The notes below the pieces were generated by a model. The model was given only the letters and a program-made list of their open reading frames with translations. It had not been told where the DNA came from and ran no database searches. Positions 34,305-45,854 of a DNA stretch of 64,000 nt are shown here, one piece after another. How positions within the stretch are numbered: position 1 is the stretch's first letter; every line of letters starts with the position of its first letter. The position numbers were made by a program, and so were the translations under genes. Origin of the DNA: Thioclava sp. GXIMD2076 (GTDB taxonomy: Bacteria; Pseudomonadota; Alphaproteobacteria; Rhodobacterales; Rhodobacteraceae); assembly GCF_037949795.1 (NCBI RefSeq), contig NZ_CP149933.1, forward strand, positions 62,001 through 126,000, written 5' to 3'.

Positions 34305-35711
34305 ATGACCGAACTCTCTTCGCGTGCGGGTAGCTCCGCACTCTATCGCGCCGTGTGGCGCTGGCATTTCGTCGCGGGGCTCGTCGTCCTGCCCTTCGTG
34401 CTGATCCTCGCGGTGACGGGCGGGATCTATCTCTTCAAGGACGAGATCAACAACGCGGCCTATCACAAGCTGCGCTTTGTGGCACCGGCCGAAGATGCAC
34501 TGTCGCCCTCGCGGATCGTGGCGGCGGCGCTCGATGCCCATCCGGGCACGCTCAAGGCCTATGCGCCTGCCCCTGCCGCCGACCGTAGCGCCGAGGTGGA
34601 TATAATGGGCGCGGACGGGCTGCGCGACACGATCTATGTCAACCCCCATGACGGGGCCGTGCTGGGCACGCTCTGGGACGGGGGCGCCTCCGGCAGCCCC
34701 GTAATGTCGCTCGTGCGCAGGCTGCATTCGCTCGACTATGTCGGCTGGTTCGGGAACCGGCTGATCGAGGCGGCGGCAGGCTGGATGATCCTGCTGGTGG
34801 GGTCGGGCGTCTATCTCTGGCTGCCGCGCGGGCGCAAACATGTGGGGACCGTGCGGATCAGGGCCCGCCGTGGCCGTCCGTGGTGGCGGGATCTGCACGC
34901 GGTGACGGGGATCTATACCGGTATCTTCATTGTGTTTCTGGCACTGACCGGCCTGCCCTGGTCGGGCGTCTGGGGCGGCAAGTTCTACACGTTCGCCTAT
35001 GCCCTCGGGCTGGGCATGCCTGATGGCTATTGGTCCGATCTGCCCCGCTCGAGCGTCCCTACCGGAGAGGCTGTCGAGCGCGCGCCCTGGATCATGGAGC
35101 GCCAGCCGATCCCGCAATCACCGCTGCCCGAGGCAACGGGTGCCCATGCGGGCCACCATACCGGAGTGGCGGCGCAGGGACCCAGTGGCGTGCCGATGCG
35201 CCTTGATCAGGTGGTGGCCGAGGTCGAGGCGCTCGGGCTCGTGCCGGGCTATTCGCTCTCGATGCCGGAAGGACCGACAGGTGTCTTTTCGGCCTCGGTC
35301 TATCCCGATACCATCCAGGACGAGCGGGTGATCCATCTCGACCAGTATTCGGGCGCTGTGCTCTATGATGCCGGTTTCGCGGATCTCGGGGGGCTGGGGC
35401 GTTGGGCCGAATGGGGGATCAGCGTGCATATGGGGCAGGAATGGGGGCTGGCCAACCAGATCGTGCTGGCGCTCGCCTGTCTTGCGATGATCGGGCTGTG
35501 TCTTTCGGGCGCAGTCATGTGGTGGAAACGCCGTCCGGTCGGTGGGCTCGGTGTGCCCGCTTTGCCGGATGACGGGCGCATCCCGCGCGTGCTGCTGGTG
35601 ATGGCGCTTGCTGCTGGGATCTTCTTTCCGCTGGTGGGGCTGTCGATGCTGGTGCTCGTGGCGGTCGAACTCGTGGCCTATGTCGCGCGCAGACGGATCG
35701 TGCCGAGCTGA
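34305..35711 (+). CDS. PepSY-associated inner-membrane protein (iron-regulated type)
   Basis: 468 aa from MTELSSRAG (ATG at 34305). Four main membrane helices: about 19-41 (WHFVAGLVVLPFVLILAVTG), 160-180, 215-240 and a C-terminal pair. The motifs GGIYLFKDEIN, the WWRDLHAVTGIYTG boundary, and LHSLDYVGWFGNRLIEAAAG are PepSY_TM hallmarks. Family members include siderophore-reductase-like and TonB-locus proteins. It follows the small CPFC protein by 108 bases. Confidence 0.9.
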   Translation: MTELSSRAGSSALYRAVWRWHFVAGLVVLPFVLILAVTGGIYLFKDEINNAAYHKLRFVAPAEDALSPSRIVAAALDAHPGTLKAYAPAPAADRSAEVDIMGADGLRDTIYVNPHDGAVLGTLWDGGASGSPVMSLVRRLHSLDYVGWFGNRLIEAAAGWMILLVGSGVYLWLPRGRKHVGTVRIRARRGRPWWRDLHAVTGIYTGIFIVFLALTGLPWSGVWGGKFYTFAYALGLGMPDGYWSDLPRSSVPTGEAVERAPWIMERQPIPQSPLPEATGAHAGHHTGVAAQGPSGVPMRLDQVVAEVEALGLVPGYSLSMPEGPTGVFSASVYPDTIQDERVIHLDQYSGAVLYDAGFADLGGLGRWAEWGISVHMGQEWGLANQIVLALACLAMIGLCLSGAVMWWKRRPVGGLGVPALPDDGRIPRVLLVMALAAGIFFPLVGLSMLVLVAVELVAYVARRRIVPS

Positions 35712-36053
35712 CGTGAAAACCCGCGATGCGACCGATGGAGGGCTGGCCCTTCATCGGGCTCCCGGTGGTGCCTCTTCCGGCAGCGCGTCCGGGTTGGCCG
35801 GATGACGGCTCGGGCGGTCATGACAGGCCGCAACGCTTGATTTGCCTCAAGTCAGCTTATCGATAGCGCGCCATACATCGTTCGTGAGAGCGGTGTGCGT
35901 CTTTCGGTATAAGCCGAAAGCCCGAGTGATAAGCGGAGAGGCAGCAGCGGCCTTTTGGAGGGAGCGGACCGGTTGGCGCTGCCGGTCGGCGAGATATGGG
36001 CAGAGCAGCAAACCGCCTGCGGGGGGGCAAGCCTTCCGGCCCTGCCGGACGGA
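35712..36053. other. Convergent intergenic region with an FNR-like box and a hairpin
   Basis: No gene. TTGAT-TTGC-CTCAA (35837-35850) differs at one position from the FNR consensus TTGAT-N4-ATCAA. CTTTCGG/CCGAAAG (35901-35907 and 35914-35920) is a perfect 7-base stem. Both lie between the convergent PepSY and phosphatase genes, where no promoter is expected. Confidence 0.5.
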
Positions 36054-37481
36054 TCAGAGCGCCAGAGGCTCGGTTGGGCCGCTCTCCTCGAATTCCCACG
36101 AGGCAGACCACGTCTTCTCCCGCCCCTCCAGCCGAAGATAGTTCCGCTGTGCGACATAGCGGCGCGCCTGTCCGGGCGGTGGCGTTATGCGGATCGGGTG
36201 GCCCTCCAGCGGGGCCTCGCCCAGCCATGCGAGCGCACCCAGCAGGTTGGCCCAGGCGCGGGGCGGGGCGCGATGGGCGATCCCCGAGGCCACCAATTGT
36301 TGCAGTGATCTCCCCGCCGCGAAATCGATGCGGCCTCTCGTGGCCAGATGGATCTCGCCTGAAAGCACCGTCAGGCGATGCCCGTCCTCGAGCACCATCG
36401 ACCGCGCGAGCCGGAGCATCCGCTGCCACTCGGCGCGATGGGCGCGGCTCTGCCACTGGTCGCGCAGATCATCCTCGTATTTCTGCATGCTGGGCGTCAG
36501 AACCATCAGCGCCTCGAGGACCGAAAGCCTCGGCCCCAGAAGCGGGACGCTCGACATCAGGAACGTGTGCCCGCGCATCTTGCGGGCGGCTTCCTCCTCC
36601 ATCATGGCCCAGCCGCCTTGCCCCATGATCGCGCGGCGGCTGCGCTCGGAGCGCAAATCCGGTGCGATGATGCGTAGTCCTTTGGTCTCGACGCGCCAGC
36701 CGAGATGCTGCCCGAGGGGGTCGCTAAAGCGGCGCGGCAGATCGCCGTCCGCGGCAGCCTGCTGGAAGATCAGGAAGCTCTCGCGGGCGGCCGAGAACAG
36801 TGTCTGGCCAATTGCCGAATGTGTTTTGGCCGCAGGAAGCGAGCCCCAGCCGTCGCAGATATCGTGGTCATCCCATTGCATGAGAGAGGGCACGCGGGCC
36901 GCGATCCAGGCGAATTCCGGCGCGGCATAGAGCGTGGAATAGCGTTCGAAGAACGCCTCTTTAAGATGGTCCCGCAGGCCCGCCAGCTCGGGTTCTGACG
37001 GATCTTCGGGCACCTCCTCCGGCCAGCGCTCGGTCAGGGCATGGCCATCGGTAACCTCGTCCGCGTAGACCTGATCGCCGCCATGCAGCAAAAGCACGAA
37101 GGGGCGTGCACGATGATCCTCCCGCAGACGGGCCCACATGGCATTGCGTTCGGAGCCTTCCCGCAGCAGATCGCCGATCTCTTCGCCATTGCAGGACACA
37201 TAACCGATGCGGGGCGCATCCGAATACTCGCATGAGACGGGATATCGGGTGCCGTTCCACTCATAGCCGGTTCGGCTTCCCAAAGGCAGGCCGAACCGCG
37301 CCCGCCAGACCACCGCCTTGGCGAAATGCGCCAAGGGCGTCGCCTTTATGGCGGTGTCTCCGACATAGATATCGGGGACGGTAACGCCCTCGGGCGCGAT
37401 GAAGAGGGCCGCGATCTTGCACGAGGTCTCGGTGATCTCGTCCAGAAAGAGAATGGGGCCAGTGATCGGAGTTATGCTCAT
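36054..37481 (-). CDS. PhoD-like metallophosphatase (alkaline phosphatase D family)
   Basis: 475 aa from the ATG at 37481; a GTG 30 bases upstream is less likely. Metallophosphatase motifs are visible: the first Asp/Asn region (GYVSCNGEEIGD), LLLHGGDQVYADE, WDDHDICDGWGS and SGEIHLATRG. It hydrolyses phosphodiesters or related esters with a binuclear metal site. No signal peptide is seen, unlike secreted PhoD enzymes, so it is probably cytoplasmic. Downstream of uvrB on the same strand, 129 bases away. Confidence 0.88.
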   Translation of the reverse strand: MSITPITGPILFLDEITETSCKIAALFIAPEGVTVPDIYVGDTAIKATPLAHFAKAVVWRARFGLPLGSRTGYEWNGTRYPVSCEYSDAPRIGYVSCNGEEIGDLLREGSERNAMWARLREDHRARPFVLLLHGGDQVYADEVTDGHALTERWPEEVPEDPSEPELAGLRDHLKEAFFERYSTLYAAPEFAWIAARVPSLMQWDDHDICDGWGSLPAAKTHSAIGQTLFSAARESFLIFQQAAADGDLPRRFSDPLGQHLGWRVETKGLRIIAPDLRSERSRRAIMGQGGWAMMEEEAARKMRGHTFLMSSVPLLGPRLSVLEALMVLTPSMQKYEDDLRDQWQSRAHRAEWQRMLRLARSMVLEDGHRLTVLSGEIHLATRGRIDFAAGRSLQQLVASGIAHRAPPRAWANLLGALAWLGEAPLEGHPIRITPPPGQARRYVAQRNYLRLEGREKTWSASWEFEESGPTEPLAL

Positions 37482-37610
37482 TGTGGTTATATAAGCACTG
37501 ATGCGCGCCACTCCAGAGAGGGCCCCGCGAAATCCACCGGCCTAACCGGATGCGCGGCGGATGCGGGCCGGCGGTGGCGGGCCGGCGCTAGCCGCCGTGT
37601 GGCTGCGGGC

Positions 37611-39797
<2,187 letters not shown>

Positions 39798-39910
39798 GAA
39801 CCTCTACCTATCGGGGCTGCGCCTTAGATGTGGCCCGAGGGGGGCGGCTTTCAAGAGGTGCTGCTTGCCGTCTGGGCGGATGTTCACGATATTTTCTCGC
39901 GCGGGTCAAT

Positions 39911-39944
39911 GCCAAAAGGTCCGGATCGCGCGAACCGGACCTTT
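39911..39944 (-). terminator. Terminator after the PLP-enzyme gene
   Basis: Perfect 10-base arms AAAGGTCCGG (39915-39924) and CCGGACCTTT (39935-39944) lie 20 bases after the stop at 39965. On the minus strand the second arm runs into TTTTGGC. It ends the leftward four-gene operon. Confidence 0.82.
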
Positions 39945-39964
39945 CTTGCGCATAGGAGCAGCCG

Positions 39965-41332
39965 TTACAGGGCCAGAACCTCTTCCAGCGTGTCCAGAAG
40001 CCAGTCGGCATCGGCTTGCGAGAAGACCAGTGGCGGGCGGATCTTGAGCACATTGGCCGCGGGGCCGGTGGCCGAGATCAGCACGCGGCGTTTGCGCATC
40101 TCGTTGACGATGGTCGCCGCTTTCGTCGCATCGGGGGTCTTTGCCGCGCGGTCGCTGACCATCTCCACCCCGATATAGAGGCCTGCGCCGCGCACATCCC
40201 CGATGCTGTCATGGGTCTTGGCCATAGCCGCGATCCCCTCGCGCAGCACCGCGCCGATCTTGCGCGCATTCTCTTGCAGCCCCTCGCCAATCAGCACCTC
40301 GCGGGTGGCATTGGCCGCAGCCATGGCCACGCCATTGCCGCCGAACGTATTGAAATAGCGCATATCACGGCCAAACTCGGCCACCACCTCGGGGGCCACC
40401 GCAATGGCCGCCACGGGGAAGCCGTTGCCCATCGGTTTGCCCATCGAGATGATATCGGGGTCGATCCCGTGGCGCTGGAAGCCCCAGAACGCCTCGCCCG
40501 AGCGGCCAAAGCCCGATTGCACCTCATCCGCAATGAACAGCCCGCCCGCGGCATGGACCGCCTCGATCACCGGCTTGAGCACCTCGGGGGTGGCATAGAC
40601 GCCGTCGGAGGAAAACAGGCTATCGGCGACAAAGGCCGCCAGCCCGTCGCCATGGCGTTTGAGAAGATGCGCCTCGCGGGTGATCGCCTCGGCCATCATC
40701 CGGCCCAGTGTGGCGGGGTCGTGGCGGTAGCTGTCGGGGGCGGGGATGCGGCGCACCCATGTGCCCAAGGGTGCATTCTCGCCCAGCGAGGGCGAGAAGC
40801 CCGCCGTCAATTCCGAATTGCCGTGATAGGCCTCTTCGGTGACGATGATCCCCCGCCGCCCCGTATGGTGTTTGGCGATGCGCAGCGCCAGATCATTGGC
40901 CTCTGATCCCGTGCAGGCGAACATCATATGCCCTTCCGCCCCGATCCGCCCGCCGAAACTGGGCAGCATCGCCTCGGCATAGGTCAGGATGCCTTCCTGT
41001 ATGTAGCGGGTATGTGTGCAAAGCGTGGACATCTGGCGATGCACCGCCTCCACCACATGCGGATGGCAATGGCCGACCGAGACCACGTTGTTATAGGCGT
41101 CGAGATATTCGCGCCCCTGACTGTCCCAGAGCCGCGTGCCCTGACCACGGCAGACCTCGACCGGCTCCTGATAGAAGAGCCGGTAGGCGGGGCCGAGCAG
41201 CCGCGAGCGCCGCTTGATCGCGTGGCGGAGCGCGGGGTCGAGATGGTCGAGACTGTTTGGATCGAAAGCGTTGACCATTTTGCCGCCCGTCTGTGCGGGC
41301 ATCTGTGGGGGCTGGGGGGAGACGACATTCAT
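39965..41332 (-). CDS. Class-III PLP enzyme similar to phospho-lyases ETNPPL/PHYKPL
   Basis: 455 aa. PLP site: T141-G142-S143, D269 (GLFIADEVQSGFGR) and the Schiff-base lysine K299 (DIISMGKPMGNG). Stretches such as YLDAYNNVVSVGHCHPHVVE and RYFNTFGGNGVAM closely follow the vertebrate ethanolamine-phosphate and 5-phosphohydroxylysine phospho-lyases as I recall them, rather than ordinary GABA or ornithine aminotransferases. These enzymes eliminate phosphate and ammonia from phospho-amino alcohols. The kinase-like gene directly upstream (21 bases) fits this. Last gene of the leftward operon. Confidence 0.85.
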   Translation of the reverse strand: MNVVSPQPPQMPAQTGGKMVNAFDPNSLDHLDPALRHAIKRRSRLLGPAYRLFYQEPVEVCRGQGTRLWDSQGREYLDAYNNVVSVGHCHPHVVEAVHRQMSTLCTHTRYIQEGILTYAEAMLPSFGGRIGAEGHMMFACTGSEANDLALRIAKHHTGRRGIIVTEEAYHGNSELTAGFSPSLGENAPLGTWVRRIPAPDSYRHDPATLGRMMAEAITREAHLLKRHGDGLAAFVADSLFSSDGVYATPEVLKPVIEAVHAAGGLFIADEVQSGFGRSGEAFWGFQRHGIDPDIISMGKPMGNGFPVAAIAVAPEVVAEFGRDMRYFNTFGGNGVAMAAANATREVLIGEGLQENARKIGAVLREGIAAMAKTHDSIGDVRGAGLYIGVEMVSDRAAKTPDATKAATIVNEMRKRRVLISATGPAANVLKIRPPLVFSQADADWLLDTLEEVLAL

Positions 41333-41353
41333 GGGAAGGTCCTTGGAGTGGCT

Positions 41354-42424
41354 TTACAGAAGGCGAGTGGAGAGCTTGGCGGGGTCCTGACACAGATACC
41401 AGTCGAGCTGGGCCCAGCCCTGATTGGTATTGCGCAGGATATAGGTGCGGTTCTCGGGGAATTTCTTGGCCCGCCAGAGGGTCAGCAGCGCGCGGGTGAC
41501 CACGCGGGCAAAGACCAGATGCGGCAGCAGCTGGCGCTCGGTGGGGCCGAGGGGCGCATGGGCGATATGGCCCTCGAAGAGCCGCGTGGCGCCGGTGAAC
41601 ATCTCCTCATGGCCCAGTTCTGTCTCGTCGCGCGGCAGCTGGTTGAGCATCGCGGTCGAGAGGTCAATGGCCACGGCTGTTTCCACCACATCGCCGAAAT
41701 CGATGATGCCGGTCAGCGATTGCGCCCGGGTGCGGTCCACAAGGAGATTGGAGCGGCTGAAATCATTATGCAGGATCTGGCGGGGCAGGGCGTTGATCCG
41801 GTCTGCCATCGCGGTGATCTGGTCGAAGGCCATGGTGAGCGGTTTGCGCTGGCACGGGTCGTCCACATGGTCCAGGAGCCCCGCAAGCGCCGGCAGGTGG
41901 CGCACATCCCATGCGATCTGGCGGGCGGCAAAGGGGTGGCGGAAATCGGCCATGGCCAACCGCAGCCGCGCGTTGATCTCGCCGATCCGGTATTGCTCTG
42001 CGGCCACGGGGGGGAGGGTATCGAGCACATCGCCCTCGAGATAGCTCATCATCCGTGCAAGCCGTGGCCCATCGGGGCCGGGCAGTGCCACCAAGGCACG
42101 GCCATCACGCGCGGGCAGCACCTGCGGCACCGGCAGATCGGGGGCACGGGCCTTCAGATGCAGTAGCGTTTTCACCTGAAGATCCAGCTCCTGCGCACTT
42201 TCCGCAGGATTGGCGATCTTGAAGATCAGCTTGGTGCCCGAGGAGATAAGCGCGAAAGTGTCATCCTTCTCGGTATCGAGCCGCGTCAGCTGGCCCTCGA
42301 TCCCCCAGATCTCCTGCGCCAGTTTGGCGGCCTTCGAAGCTTCGATCCGCGTGCAGGCGGCGGAAAGCGCGCCGAGGTCGATCTGCGGTTGCTCGGTGAT
42401 GCGGGAGTCGGTGGCGGGGGGCAA
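41354..42424 (-). CDS. Phosphotransferase-family kinase (hydroxylysine/ethanolamine-kinase-like)
   Basis: 356 aa. The start is TTG at 42424: the frame has no ATG or GTG before the catalytic core, a stop lies six codons upstream, and GGAGG sits 6 bases before the TTG. The APH-type catalytic loop is LPRQILHNDFSRSNLLVD (H-x-D-x5-N), with the metal Asp in GIIDFGDVVET. The N-lobe has TKLIFKI-like ATP lysine (SSGTKLIFKIANPAE). Similar to hydroxylysine kinase (AGPHD1) and homoserine-kinase-like proteins. Partner of the adjacent PLP enzyme. Confidence 0.85.
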   Translation of the reverse strand: MPPATDSRITEQPQIDLGALSAACTRIEASKAAKLAQEIWGIEGQLTRLDTEKDDTFALISSGTKLIFKIANPAESAQELDLQVKTLLHLKARAPDLPVPQVLPARDGRALVALPGPDGPRLARMMSYLEGDVLDTLPPVAAEQYRIGEINARLRLAMADFRHPFAARQIAWDVRHLPALAGLLDHVDDPCQRKPLTMAFDQITAMADRINALPRQILHNDFSRSNLLVDRTRAQSLTGIIDFGDVVETAVAIDLSTAMLNQLPRDETELGHEEMFTGATRLFEGHIAHAPLGPTERQLLPHLVFARVVTRALLTLWRAKKFPENRTYILRNTNQGWAQLDWYLCQDPAKLSTRLL

Positions 42425-42442
42425 ACGGGCCTCCGTTCTGGG

Positions 42443-43801
42443 TTAGGGATGGGAGGGGTGCAAAGCGAGTGCCTCGCGCACGCTTCGGGTGGTGCGCGGG
42501 ATCGCGCGGTTGAGATCCGCCAGATAAGGCCCGCGCGCATCGGGGCTTTGCGGGCGGTCGGCGTGGTCCTGCAGTGCCGCATCGACGATCTCCCGATAGG
42601 CGCGGGCGGTGCGCTGGGTGATGACGTTACGCGTGGCGCTATCGGCGTTCTGTGCCAGAGCCAGCTCGGCCCTCGCCTTGTGGATCATACCGTTGAACTG
42701 GGCGCGCAAGGCGCTGGCATGGGAGATGTAATCGGGCTCGATCAGGCGTTGCAGACGCTCGATATCCCACCATTGATCGGGATCGGTGATCTCCTCGGGT
42801 TGGGTCCAGTCATGCGGCAGGTCGCAATCAAGCCAGAGCGGAATGAAGCCCGACAGACAAGGCGAGGCAAGGCTTGCCCAGATCTCGCGCGGGGCATCAG
42901 GTTGCGCAGGCAGCGCCACGATCATCGAGGCGGCGGTCTCCGAGCCGAGATCAGCTCTTACCCCGTGCATGCAGACACAGGCCTGACCATCGCCGCCCGG
43001 AGACCAGTCAGCGGCATCGCCATGATCGCGCAAAACCTCGATCATCTCGCCCAGACCGATCTCGCCTTTGGGCAGGCCCTCCACTTTCGCGCGTGACATG
43101 GCCAGCCGCGCGCGGCAGCTGGGCAGATTGGCGCGGGTGGTATCGGTATAGGCGCGCGCCCAGTCAAAGGGCGTGCCAGCCTCGTGCCAGCCTTGCGCTG
43201 TGGCAAAGGCTTCGGCCCGATCCGAGATCCGATCATAATCGGACCCTATGGAATAGACATTGGAGATGGTGGCCCACCCCGTCACCCGCTTGGCAACCCA
43301 GTGGCGGCCTGCGCTTTCCACGACCCAGCCGGTGCGGCCATCGGCCAGAAGGAAGGCATTGTGATAGACCATCTCGCGGGTCAGCGCGGCAGCCCCGCCC
43401 TGACCATGCGCCTCGATCAGGCCGGTCAGCACCTCCAGCCCCTCATCGGCATCACAGGCGCGTTCGAGCGTCAGGCGTAACAGATCCATCCCCAGCAGGT
43501 TCGGGCCGGCACCGGCAGGCAGGCGCGACCAGACCGCCTCGTTGCCGATAGTCAGTCCGTGCTCGTTCACTCCATGCTCGAAGCCCCAGATCCACCACGG
43601 GCGCGAGCCGAGGCAGGCATGGGTGCGGCCCACCTGCGGCAGGTCGATATAGGTCGCGCGCACTCGGGCATCTGGTGCATGGGTCGCGGCCTCGACCCTC
43701 GTCAGATATTGCGCCTCGTTCGGCTCGCGGTCCGAGTTCTTGGCAAAATAGCTGCGCCCGTCTCGGGTCAGGGAGCCCAGCACCAGCATCGTATCACACA
43801 T
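42443..43801 (-). CDS. C69-family dipeptidase / secernin-like N-terminal-nucleophile hydrolase
   Basis: 452 aa beginning MCDTMLVLGSLTRDG. Cys2 becomes the N-terminal nucleophile after methionine removal, as in PepD/secernin proteins. Family stretches FAKNSDREPNEAQ, WGFEHGVNEHGLTIGNEAVW and RTGWVVESAGRHWVAKRV are clear. It hydrolyses dipeptides or small amides in the cytoplasm. It lies 9 bases after the amidase gene and 18 before the kinase gene, in one operon. Confidence 0.92.
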   Translation of the reverse strand: MCDTMLVLGSLTRDGRSYFAKNSDREPNEAQYLTRVEAATHAPDARVRATYIDLPQVGRTHACLGSRPWWIWGFEHGVNEHGLTIGNEAVWSRLPAGAGPNLLGMDLLRLTLERACDADEGLEVLTGLIEAHGQGGAAALTREMVYHNAFLLADGRTGWVVESAGRHWVAKRVTGWATISNVYSIGSDYDRISDRAEAFATAQGWHEAGTPFDWARAYTDTTRANLPSCRARLAMSRAKVEGLPKGEIGLGEMIEVLRDHGDAADWSPGGDGQACVCMHGVRADLGSETAASMIVALPAQPDAPREIWASLASPCLSGFIPLWLDCDLPHDWTQPEEITDPDQWWDIERLQRLIEPDYISHASALRAQFNGMIHKARAELALAQNADSATRNVITQRTARAYREIVDAALQDHADRPQSPDARGPYLADLNRAIPRTTRSVREALALHPSHP

Positions 43802-43810
43802 GGCAGGGCC

Positions 43811-45307
43811 TTATCCGAGCTTGGTCACATGGACCTTGGGCAGATGCCCTTGGTTCCATTTGCCGTCGATGGCGCGCTCGACCTGTGCCGCCAGTTGCAG
43901 CAGCAGCCCGTCATTGCCGATGGCGGCATGGATCTGCATCCCCAGTGGCAGGCCATTGGCATGGGCGGCCAGCGGCAGCGACATGCCCGGCGTGCCGCAA
44001 AGATTGTTGAGCGGCGTATAGGCGAAGAAGCCCCAGAGGTTCTGGAACCAGTCGAGCGCCGAGGGGGTCTCGGTGATCGTCAGATATTCGGTGGTGCCGA
44101 TCGCGGGGGTCTCGCGTGCGGTGGTGGGCGTCAGCAGGATGTCCCAGTCCTGATAGACCGCGCCAAAGGCACGGGCGGTGGTGTTGAAATCGAGCTGCAT
44201 ATCGGCGCGGGTGGTGTAGCTGATATCCTTGCCCTGTTCCCAGATGCGGATATTCATCGGCTCGAAGAGATCCTCGGGCGGCGTCTCCAAGCCCTTCATC
44301 CGCAACAGGTTATTCACCACTTGCGCGAAATTCGAGATATAGCAGGTGGTCTGCGCGGCATAGGCTTTCTCGAAATTGACCTCTGGCGTGACGAATTCCA
44401 CATGATGGCCGAGGCTCTCGAAAAATTCCGCCACGCGGGTCAGCTCGGCGGCAATATGGGGCGTGGCCGCATAGGGACCCCATTCATGCGAGACGGCGAT
44501 CTTCAGCGGTTTCGGGTCGGCCTTGATCTGCTCGAGGAAGGGCTTTTCGGGATGCCAGAAGGGTATGAATTCGCCCGGCGCACCGCCGCGGCAATTATCG
44601 ACAAAGGCCGCCGTGTCGCGCACCGTGCGCGAGATACAGCCCTGGGTCGACACGACAGAGGTGAAATCGGAATTGACCGGCGCGATGGAGAAGGTCCCGC
44701 GCGAGGATTTTAGCCCGATCGCCCCGCAGCAGCCCGCAGGGATACGGATCGAGCCGCCGCCATCGGTGCCATGCGCAAGCGGCAGCACGCCCGCGCCCAC
44801 CATCACCGACGAGCCCGCCGAGGAGCCGCAGCTCGTAAAGCCCGTATCCCACGGGTTGCGGGTGACATACATCGCGGGGTTCTCGGCCGAGCTGCAGCAG
44901 CCGAATTCGGGCGTTGTGGTGCGTCCGATGATGTTGAGACCGGCCTCCTTGATCCTTGTGGTCAGGAAGGCATCACTCTGCGGGCGGTTGCCTTGCAGAT
45001 AGAACGAGCCCTGTTCTTGCAGGCGGCCCGCCACGGTGGGGCCAAGGTCCTTCATCAGGAAGGGCAGGCCCGCGAAGGCGCCCTGTGGATTGGCCCCGTT
45101 GACGGTGCTGTCGGCGACCGCATCCTCGAAGACCTCGATCACCCCCGAGATCTCGGAATTGACACCATTTATGGCACGGGCGGCTTGCGATGCGACCTCC
45201 TCGGCGGTGATCTCGCCCGCCTTGATGCGCGCGGCAAGGCCCAGCCCGTCATGGGCGAACCATTCATCCCAGCTCATTACCTGCGGCTTATCCAGAGTGT
45301 CGGTCAT
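43811..45307 (-). CDS. Amidase-signature hydrolase
   Basis: 498 aa from the ATG at 45307, with a CAGGAG site; the longer frame is not supported. The Ser-Ser-Lys triad is K86 (FLMKDLG), S162 (SCGSSAGSS, variant of GGSSGG) and S186 (GGGSIRIPA). The enzyme hydrolyses a C-N amide bond. First gene of the leftward operon (amidase, C69 peptidase, kinase, PLP enzyme). It is only distantly similar to the two amidases of the rightward operon. Confidence 0.93.
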   Translation of the reverse strand: MTDTLDKPQVMSWDEWFAHDGLGLAARIKAGEITAEEVASQAARAINGVNSEISGVIEVFEDAVADSTVNGANPQGAFAGLPFLMKDLGPTVAGRLQEQGSFYLQGNRPQSDAFLTTRIKEAGLNIIGRTTTPEFGCCSSAENPAMYVTRNPWDTGFTSCGSSAGSSVMVGAGVLPLAHGTDGGGSIRIPAGCCGAIGLKSSRGTFSIAPVNSDFTSVVSTQGCISRTVRDTAAFVDNCRGGAPGEFIPFWHPEKPFLEQIKADPKPLKIAVSHEWGPYAATPHIAAELTRVAEFFESLGHHVEFVTPEVNFEKAYAAQTTCYISNFAQVVNNLLRMKGLETPPEDLFEPMNIRIWEQGKDISYTTRADMQLDFNTTARAFGAVYQDWDILLTPTTARETPAIGTTEYLTITETPSALDWFQNLWGFFAYTPLNNLCGTPGMSLPLAAHANGLPLGMQIHAAIGNDGLLLQLAAQVERAIDGKWNQGHLPKVHVTKLG

Positions 45308-45468
45308 GCGGTGTCTCCTGTTCGGCGCGCCGGTCCCGCCTGTCCGGTCGGGAGAGGATGCGCCAGTGGCGTGGGATACAGGAGGATCCCGCCGGAACAT
45401 CTGGGCGGGCTTTGATCACGCAGGCGGATGACGCCGTGAAAACTCCTGCTTTCGGGTCAACGCTACTG

Positions 45469-45482
45469 GATTGTCGACAATT
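45469..45482. promoter_or_regulatory. GntR-type operator candidate, copy 1
   Basis: ATTGTCGACAAT (45470-45481) is a perfect palindrome with the GT-N2-AC core of FCD-type GntR operators. It is 162 bases before the amidase start. Confidence 0.7.
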
Positions 45483-45801
45483 ATCAATGCTGAATTTTTT
45501 TGACGTTTACGAGAAGGAATACGTTCCGTCCTGCAGAATGGGCCAAGCGCCGGTGCTTGCGCCAAGCCACTGATTTTAGAGATCAATAGCTGCCCGTTAT
45601 AGACGGAATTTTCTGCACGAATGACGAAATCCATATAAATTTCAGACGATTAAAAAATCATCATTAGGATAGTAAGCCTCTTATATCATTCCGGAATTTT
45701 TCCGTCAAAAGTCTGCAACCAGCGCGTGATCGGGGCAAATTACGGGCTTTGCGGAACACAAGCTTGCCTGCGCGGAAGATCTGCCCTTAGGCTGGATGAG
45801 T

Positions 45802-45815
45802 GATTGTCGACAATC
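45802..45815. promoter_or_regulatory. GntR-type operator candidate, copy 2
   Basis: GATTGTCGACAATC is a perfect 14-base palindrome sharing 13 bases with copy 1. It lies 39 bases before the binding-protein ATG. The likely binder is the GntR protein encoded at the end of the rightward operon. Confidence 0.72.
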
Positions 45816-45854
45816 CCCAACAATCCAAAGCACGACGTCCAACAGGAGATCATC

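Larger units (their letters stand above)
45308..45854. promoter_or_regulatory. Divergent promoter region of the peptide/amide divergon
   Basis: 547 bases between the amidase and binding-protein starts, with an AT-rich core (about 45470-45720) and no gene. It carries two copies of a 12-base palindrome (separate entries). Shared control of both operons from here is the simplest reading. Confidence 0.7.
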
